Part shown: positions 58,347 through 64,000 of the stretch, piece after piece | Layout: each line of letters begins with the position of its first letter | How positions within the stretch are numbered: the first letter of the stretch is position 1 | Source of the DNA: Gerris lacustris | Lineage: Eukaryota; Arthropoda; Insecta; Hemiptera; Gerridae | Assembly (NCBI GenBank): GCA_951217055.1 | Contig: OX578284.1 | Span: 42,435,467-42,499,466 of the forward strand | Direction: 5' to 3' | DNA: 64,000 nucleotides | Notes under the pieces: model-generated | Database searches by the model: none | What the model saw: only the letters and a program-made list of their open reading frames with translations | What the model was told of the DNA's origin: nothing | Translations under genes and position numbers: made by a program

Positions 58347-58783
58347 GTCTGCCGAGTGGGTGTGGCCCATAGCTTCCTCGTATTTATAACATGATAGTAT
58401 AGGTAGAGTATTCAATATGCATTGTGTGTATTATCATAGAGGTGGTTAGAGGTACTGAGAAATTGATGTTTGACGGGTGGATTTTTATGTTTGGGCATAT
58501 GGCTACTATAAATCCAGTTACAATGAATTTCATAGGGGACCATCTATAAATAGAGGTCTAACCCGTGTAATCCTTGAACATTTCATTAAGTTATGCGTAT
58601 GGTAAGGATTCGTGGACACAGGCAGACCGATATAGACAAGCATGCAGACACGGAACTAAATTTTTTCACAAGAAGGTGTAAAACGTAAAATGCGAATGGA
58701 AATTTTGATTTTGGATGGAAAATAATATTCACCTCTTAAAAGTGAACACAATACTTCCACTATCTTTGGTAGACTATGAAGCA
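58347..58783 (-). repeat. Family A repeat, minus strand, diverged and shortened
   Basis: GTCTGCCGAGTGGGTGTGG and CATAGCTTCCTCG at the 3' edge, GACCGATATAGACAAGC and GCAGACACGGAACTAAA in the middle, and a decayed hairpin (CTTCCACTATCTTTGGTAGA) at the 5' edge. Large internal losses. Confidence 0.65.
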
Positions 58784-58929
58784 GAAGTCAAGACGATTTT
58801 TTGGAGCTTGAATATTACTCGAAATATATCAGAATGAAATAAGAGAAGCTTTTTTTTTATGTATATCCCAAGGGGACCCACAATATTCGATAATTGTAGA
58901 ATCTCCATTCATCTACAATACGTATAAAT

Positions 58930-59757
58930 TACTAGCTGACCCGGCGAACTTCGTACCGCCTAATAAACATTAATAATTTAAGAAATGTATAGCTGCTACC
59001 TTTGAAAAACCTTATAAATAGTTTATTTAGTTAAATAATGTTGCCTTAGATGAAAAATGTATATTACAATTTGCAATATATACTTGTACAATATACAATA
59101 TTGGCATAAGAGACATGCAGATAGTCAAAAATTCATTTTAATTTATATAGATATAGATTATAGAAATATTTTTTCGTGTATTTTGCATTTTATCCCCTTT
59201 CTAAATGAAAATATGACAAAAATGTACATACCAACAATTACTCTTCTCTTAAAGAGCTTTTTAGCGATATGCATCATTAAACGTTTTCATTACTTTGACA
59301 TTTGTAGCCCCTACCCTGTGTACCAAAATTTAAATATAGTTTCACTAACTTAGAAACCTTCCCGGGCATGCGTCCCACCATTACTGTACTCTTAAAGAGC
59401 TTTTCAACGATATGCATCATGATGGGTTTTAATTAATTTGACATTTGTACCCCGTACCCCTGTGTACCAAAATCGGAACATAGTTTTACTAGCACCCAAC
59501 CATTCCCCAAAGTTTCATCGCAATCGGATGATAGATTGAGATTTTAGAAATATTTTTCCTGAATTTTCCATTCATTACTTTGAGATTTGTACCCCGTACC
59601 CCTGTGTACCAAAATCGGAACATAGTTTTACTAACACAGAAACCTTCCCGGGAATGCGTCCAACCATTCCCCAAAGTTTCATCGCAATCGGATGAACGGT
59701 TTAGGCAGGCATAAGAGACAGACAGATTGACAAACATTCAATTTTATTAATATAGAA
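58930..59757 (+). repeat. Family F repeat (AGCTGACCCGGC start) with tandem modules
   Basis: Starts ACTAGCTGACCCGGCGAACT, TCGTACCGCC, an opening I associate with dispersed repeats in several arthropod genomes. Three tandem modules follow at about 59233, 59384 and 59571, each with TTTGACATTTGTA, CCCCTGTGTACCAAAATC, AACATAGTTT(T/C)ACTA and CCTTCCCGGG. It ends AGTTTCATCGCAATCGGATG, AACGGTTTAGGCAGG, AGAGACAGACAG and a TTAATATAGA tail. No coding capacity. Class not certain. Confidence 0.7.
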
Positions 59758-60638
59758 TAGATAGATGAAGATAAATATATTTCTTATAGTATTATTTGAT
59801 AATATTTTATAAGTTTTATATTTTGATAAGTTTTTACGATTTACTTTTTATTTAAAATAATAAAGAAATGTTTTAATTTTGTAAAAAAAACCTATTAGAA
59901 AAAAAATTATGTCCCAATGAAATGAACACGTGAAGACTCATTTGTTGTCTTTTTCTAAAAATAAGAATCTTGAAAATAATGAAAAACAAGGCCTGGTCTT
60001 TAAAATTAAGATTAGTCTTTTTAGTATGTTATACTGAGAGCCCAAAGCACAAAAGGGCCTTAGCTATTTATTACAGTCTTCTTGCGTTCACTCTTTAAGA
60101 TGGCGTGTAAAAGGGAATAGCATCATAATTTTTTTTCCCTCAGCAAAACTACGAAAATAGGGTTGGACCATGATACCCTGTGGAATTTCATGAGAAAGAA
60201 AAAGGACATTACAGTGTAACTCCTTTTTTTATGATATCTGACATAAGGAGTCTTCCTTTTTATAGGTTACAGTTTATATCTGTTCTAATTACATTGGTTT
60301 TTTTTTGAGGGATGTTGACAAGCGTTAAAATCAGAAAGAAAATCGTAACAAGACAGTAAAAACTCTAACTAGACTACGGATCGTATAAACATTTAATGAA
60401 GACACATTTTATCGTGTTTTTTTATTAAAATCAAATATAGTATTTTAACCATATAAGCCAGGATTACATTACTTGAAAAAAAGAGCTAGTTAGCGAGCGA
60501 GTAAGTGATCTTTTCTACTCGTCTGGTGTGGACAGAAGTGCGAAATCGCCGATTTTAATCGGCCATTGTACTGAGCTATAATTCGTTACGGATGCATCTT
60601 GTCAGTGGTCGGGGTTAAATGCCTCTTTTCAAATATAA
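59758..60638. other. AT-rich stretch, nothing recognised
   Basis: No gene or matching repeat. Confidence 0.4.
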
Positions 60639-61203
60639 AACAAGCCCTTATGCCCGTGGCTATGGGCTTAATGTTATATTTAGAAAAATAAAATGAAATA
60701 AAACTTAATTAAAAGTAAATTAAGATCTATTTAAAGACCAACAAATCAAACATTACTTTTTATTGGAATACATGTGGTTGACTTAGCTTGGCAATATCAA
60801 ATCATTTCAAGGTGAGTCGTCGGGACAATACTCGATTATATAAAGGATAGGTTAATAATGCTCAATTATAAACAAATTTAACCTAAAAAAAACTAATACT
60901 AGACTAAGTAATTATGTTAGTGAATAACTTAGTTGTGGTTTCGAACAGACATTTTTCTAAGAAACATCATTTATGTAATCGAGTAGTGACTCGACGGTGA
61001 CGAACGACTCACCTCAAAATAATATGTTATTGCTAAGGTAAGGCAACCACATTTATTCCAATAAAAATAAATTTTGGTTTTGATTTGCTGGTCTTCAAAT
61101 AGATATAATAACTTATCTAAAAATATATCTAAATTGATTTACTTAATTTCATTTTTTTCTAAATATAAAATTAGGCCGGAGGTCACGGGCTTAACGGCTT
61201 GTT
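60639..61203. mobile_element. Foldback element, 565 bp
   Basis: AACAAGCCCTTATGCCCGTG at the left is mirrored by CACGGGCTTAACGGCTTGTT at the right. Arms of about 200 bp pair with gaps (TATATTTAGAAAAATAAAATG, AAGACCAACAAATCAAA, TTTTTATTGGAATACATGTGG, AGGTGAGTCGTCGGGAC, ACTCGATTATATAAA are all mirrored). Flanks ATATAA and ATTATAA are suggestive but give no exact duplication. Confidence 0.82.
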
Positions 61204-61308
61204 ATTATAATTTAAATATAAACTTAGATTTTCTTTTGATGAAAATGGTTATATAAATAACGTAGTCTTTTAGCAAAACTAAAACTAAATAAGGTAGTAC
61301 TCATTTTT

Positions 61309-61880
61309 GTTTCCGTGCTTACCTAAGGTAACGAAATTTATGTGACCATTCTAAAGGATCTTGAGGGAACATTTTTGGTTCTGTATCTTTCTGTCGCTCA
61401 ATTTTTGCGAACCTACATGTCTTAAAAACTGCTTGACATATTTTACTGAAATTTGGATGGTAGGTCATAATTAGCCCATTGTTGGTCCCATATTAGTTTC
61501 AACCTCTTGCACCCTCTTGATACTCTTCCACTTGCGCACAAAAATACATTTATTACATCTATACACAAACATAGATTTATTTACTCTTATATATTCGAAT
61601 TTGCTCATCTGAATTTTATAAAATTTGGATGGTTTGTCCAAAATAGCCTGCTGATAGGCTCAAATTAATTTCCACCGTCTTCGCTCCTTAAAATTTTATA
61701 CTATATAACATTGTTAAATTGATACTTTAATTTATGTAAAATATCAAAACATTTTGAGATTTAAAAAAACAAGGGAGGTGAGAATTAAATACATTTGAAA
61801 ATAAACGGTTGCAAAAGCATAAAATTAAAGTATACGAAATAGACGCAAAGAAGCTATAAGCCACTCTAATTGGCAGACTA
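61309..61880 (+). repeat. Family A repeat with internal deletion
   Basis: GTTTCCGTGCTTACCTAAGG start; the CAGAAATCCGTTTCAG section is missing; TTTCTGTCGCTCAATTTTTG, GTAGGTCATAATTAGCCC, a duplicated CACAAA(A/C)ATA(C/G)ATTTATT, AAAAATAGCCTGCTGATAGG and the end GGCAGACTA. ATTTT at the right border. Confidence 0.83.
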
Positions 61881-61933
61881 TTTTGCAGATTTTTATATGG
61901 TCAATTTAAATTGATGTTAAAAGTATTCAAGTG

Positions 61934-62170
61934 ACCAACAATGGGCTAATTTTGACCTACCATCAACATTTTATCAAAATCGGACAAGTATTTTTTAAAT
62001 TTTGGTGGTCTGAAACAATGTTGAACGACATTCATTCACGAGACCAAAAATGTTCCCAGATGTCTAAAACGGGTATCTTTCTTTGAATTTTTCAACGCAG
62101 GGAGATTAAGTTATTTTATCCTTCAGAATGACCACATTGCTTCCATTACTTTCGTTAAGCTTGGAAGCCA
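61934..62170 (-). repeat. Family A repeat, minus strand, 5' half only
   Basis: GACCAACAATGGGCTAATTT, TTTTATCAAAATCGGAC, GAGACCAAAAATGTTCCCAG and AATTTTTCAACGC, ending at the hairpin (CTTCCATTACTTTCG, TTAAGCTTGGAAGC). Lies tail to tail with the preceding plus-strand copy. Confidence 0.78.
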
Positions 62171-62552
62171 TAATTTTATTATGGTAGGTAGCTTATAAAA
62201 CAAATATTGGTGATAAAAAGGGTTTTGTTTTTGACTAAAATTAAGTTGATTGTAGTTAGGTTTAGTTATACTGTGGGTAATTCTCTCTTGTTTCCTGTCA
62301 GTGATAAATTACTCCCAAGCACGTTTAGCTGTCAGGTTCATCTCTCACGGAGCAGTGTAAGAATGAATAATCACAGCCTTATTTTACTTACCATGATAAG
62401 ATTACTTCCATTAGTTTCATTTAATTTTTTTTACCATTTCATATTTTATTTTAAGAGAAGACAACTTTCCGAGAGATTGAGCTTTTTTTGTGATTTTGAG
62501 GATTAGAACAATTTAGAGGATTTATTATTAAAATAATTTATTCAATAATTTT

Positions 62553-63140
62553 GCTTCCGAGCTTACCGAAGGTAACGGAAGCCACGTGATCATTTTAAAG
62601 AACACAAATATTGTATGTCTTCGATTTCAAAAATTCCGAGACAGAAATCCTTTTCAGACATCAGGGAACATTTTTGGTCCAGTTTATGTCTGTCGAATTG
62701 TCGCTCAATGTTTACGAACCAACATTATCTTAAATACTATACACGTCCGATTTTAATAAAATTTGTAAGGTAGGTCATAATTAGCCCATTGTTGGTCCCA
62801 TATAAGTTTCAACCGGCTGCGCCCGTTTGTTTCTCTTAAACATGCGCACAAAGATACAATTATTTACACCAATATCTTCAAAAATACGCATATGATTTAT
62901 ATTACATTTGTATAGTTTGTCGAAAGTAGACCGCAGATAGCACCAGATTAATTTCAACCGTCTACGCTCTTTAACGTTTTCTTAATTGATACTTCAATTC
63001 ATGTAAAAAAATCAAAACAATTTTTACATAAATTTGAAACATTTAAATAAATTAGACAATAATGGCTTGTAAAAGCATAAAATCAATCAAGTACGAGCGA
63101 ATAAATAGGATGCGAGGAAGCTATGCGCCACACTAATTTT
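62553..63140 (+). repeat. Family A repeat, 3' end slightly truncated
   Basis: Full hairpin start GCTTCCGAGCTTACCGAAGG, GAGACAGAAATCC, GACATCAGGGAACATTTTTG, GTAGGTCATAATTAGCCC, GTCGAAAGTAGACCGCAGAT, GGATGCGAGGAAGCTATGCG and CCACACTAATTTT; the GGCAGACTA end is lost. ATTTT precedes it. The 99-codon frame between this and the previous copy (62207-62506) is not recognised as a gene. Confidence 0.86.
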
Positions 63141-63300
63141 ACTTTTATTATTATTGGTTTGATTAGAAAGTTTTCTTAAAATGATTGGGTACACTCGGAT
63201 TTCCTATAATTTTATTAAAATTTTAAACGTTTTTTGGCCCATACACTCTTAGGTAATAACTTTTAAATTAAAGAATGTGCATATATTTATACTCAGGAGT

Positions 63301-63556
63301 TTAGGTTTGATTGAAAGTTCAAGCTTAAAGATGTCACTTACTTTCATGATGAGCAAATCCTGTTAACGTGATCCCTGCAATACATTAGGTTAAAATGAGA
63401 GTCCGAGCTTAAAGTTGCAACTTAATTTTATCATGAGCAAATCCTGTTTACGTAATCCTAATAAAATATATTAGGTTTAATTGAAAGTCCGAGCTTAAAG
63501 TTGCAACTTCTTTTATAATGAGCAAATCCTGTTAACGTGATCCCTGTAATACATTG
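63301..63556. repeat. Tandem repeat, three units of 84-86 bp
   Basis: Units at 63301, 63385 and 63471. Shared blocks: TTAGGTT(T)(G/A)A, GAAAGTCCGAGCTTAAAGTT, GCAACTT, ATGAGCAAATCCTGTTAACG and TGATCCCTG(T/C)AATACA. The middle unit has lost GTGATCCC. Function unknown. From 63557 to the end I see no gene. Confidence 0.88.
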
Positions 63557-64000
63557 AGGTTAACTAAATCCCTAAACACCTTCAGAAGATCTAGTATAAA
63601 CAAATATTTTAGCGAAGAAAATATTACACATTCGAAAGCATTCATAATGTTCTAACATCTTTTCTGTTTTCAATTTTATGCTAAGAATTTATTAAATGAG
63701 GTTTTATAAAAGGACAAAGACCTTTACTGCATTCTGAATCACGAAATTGCATTTTGTTTTATATTTCTTCTAGTAATTTTAATATGAAAAATATTTTAAA
63801 GATAAAAGAAAAAAATAAATAAATAAAGAAAAAAATACGTCTAAAGAGGTCATTGACTTGTATTGCTATTTGGAAATATAAAGGGCCAAGGAAATGTTCA
63901 TTATTAAGAATAGCCTGCTTCATTTCATTCCCGATCCAAGGACTTAATGAAAATATTTCGTCTTGACTTTCACAGCAATGCGATCTGAAAGGAAAAGGAC

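Noticed and set aside
62207..62506. 99-codon plus-strand frame between two family A copies.
   Set aside because: No recognised domain, AT-rich codons like the background, no splice or promoter context.

Overview
This is an AT-rich eukaryotic intergenic or intronic window from an arthropod, most likely an insect. The reasons are dense A/T homopolymers, long (TA)n arrays, a 5'-truncated Jockey-like LINE with poly(A) tail, hAT-, piggyBac- and Harbinger-like MITEs, Gypsy-type LTR-retrotransposon relics, and several families of repeats that carry GTCTGTCTGTC tracts of a kind common in insect genomes. I cannot name the species. I find no intact protein-coding gene: every long open frame lies in a repeat or is broken. 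The only gene-like signal is one candidate 46-nt spliced exon with a start codon (28466-28511, + strand), so the window may be part of a long intron or a gene-poor region.

The dominant component is one interspersed family, called A here. It is about 0.6 kb and is present in at least 16 full or partial copies on both strands, from base 27 to 63140. It starts with a terminal hairpin (GCTTCCG...CGGAAGC) and ends GGCAGACTA, and is usually bounded by ATTTT on both sides. Family B has two copies of about 0.7 kb with inverted ends AGGGTCCGTAGGC (13.8 and 53.7 kb). C (29.1 kb) is a relative of B. D (12.1, 26.9, 33.4, 49.3 kb and a relative at 5.3 kb) carries a tRNA-like B box. F is at 58.9 kb. A tRNA-headed SINE family is at 19.3, 30.4 and 41.3 kb.

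Layout. 0-6 kb: A, a TA-flanked TIR element, a foldback family and a hAT MITE. 6.4-7.3 kb: structured hairpins followed by A. 7.3-13.3 kb: mostly unique AT-rich DNA with a GC-rich island at 10.1 kb. 13.3-18.8 kb: TTAA MITE, B, A split by a foldback, A split by a hAT element. 19.3-22.3 kb: SINE tail, hAT-like end joined to a Gypsy integrase relic, two minisatellites. 22.5-25 kb: inverted A copies, one split by the LINE. 25-28.9 kb: (TA)n arrays, 60-bp tandem repeat, candidate exon. 28.9-36.7 kb: nested inverted-repeat elements, a perfect 105-bp-arm hairpin, foldbacks, and a TIR element holding a 5S-rRNA-like segment. 38-42 kb: TTAA MITE, (TA)n arrays, an inverted dimer of the tRNA SINE. 43-47.9 kb: hAT-like element carrying A, gag relic, MITEs. 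49-64 kb: A/D nest, B, F, a large foldback, A in alternating orientation, and a three-unit tandem repeat.

The elements do not work together as a gene system. The notable pattern is nested insertion, with readable target-site duplications, and an unusually high density of long inverted repeats that could fold into double-stranded RNA if transcribed. All copy numbers and boundaries are read by eye.
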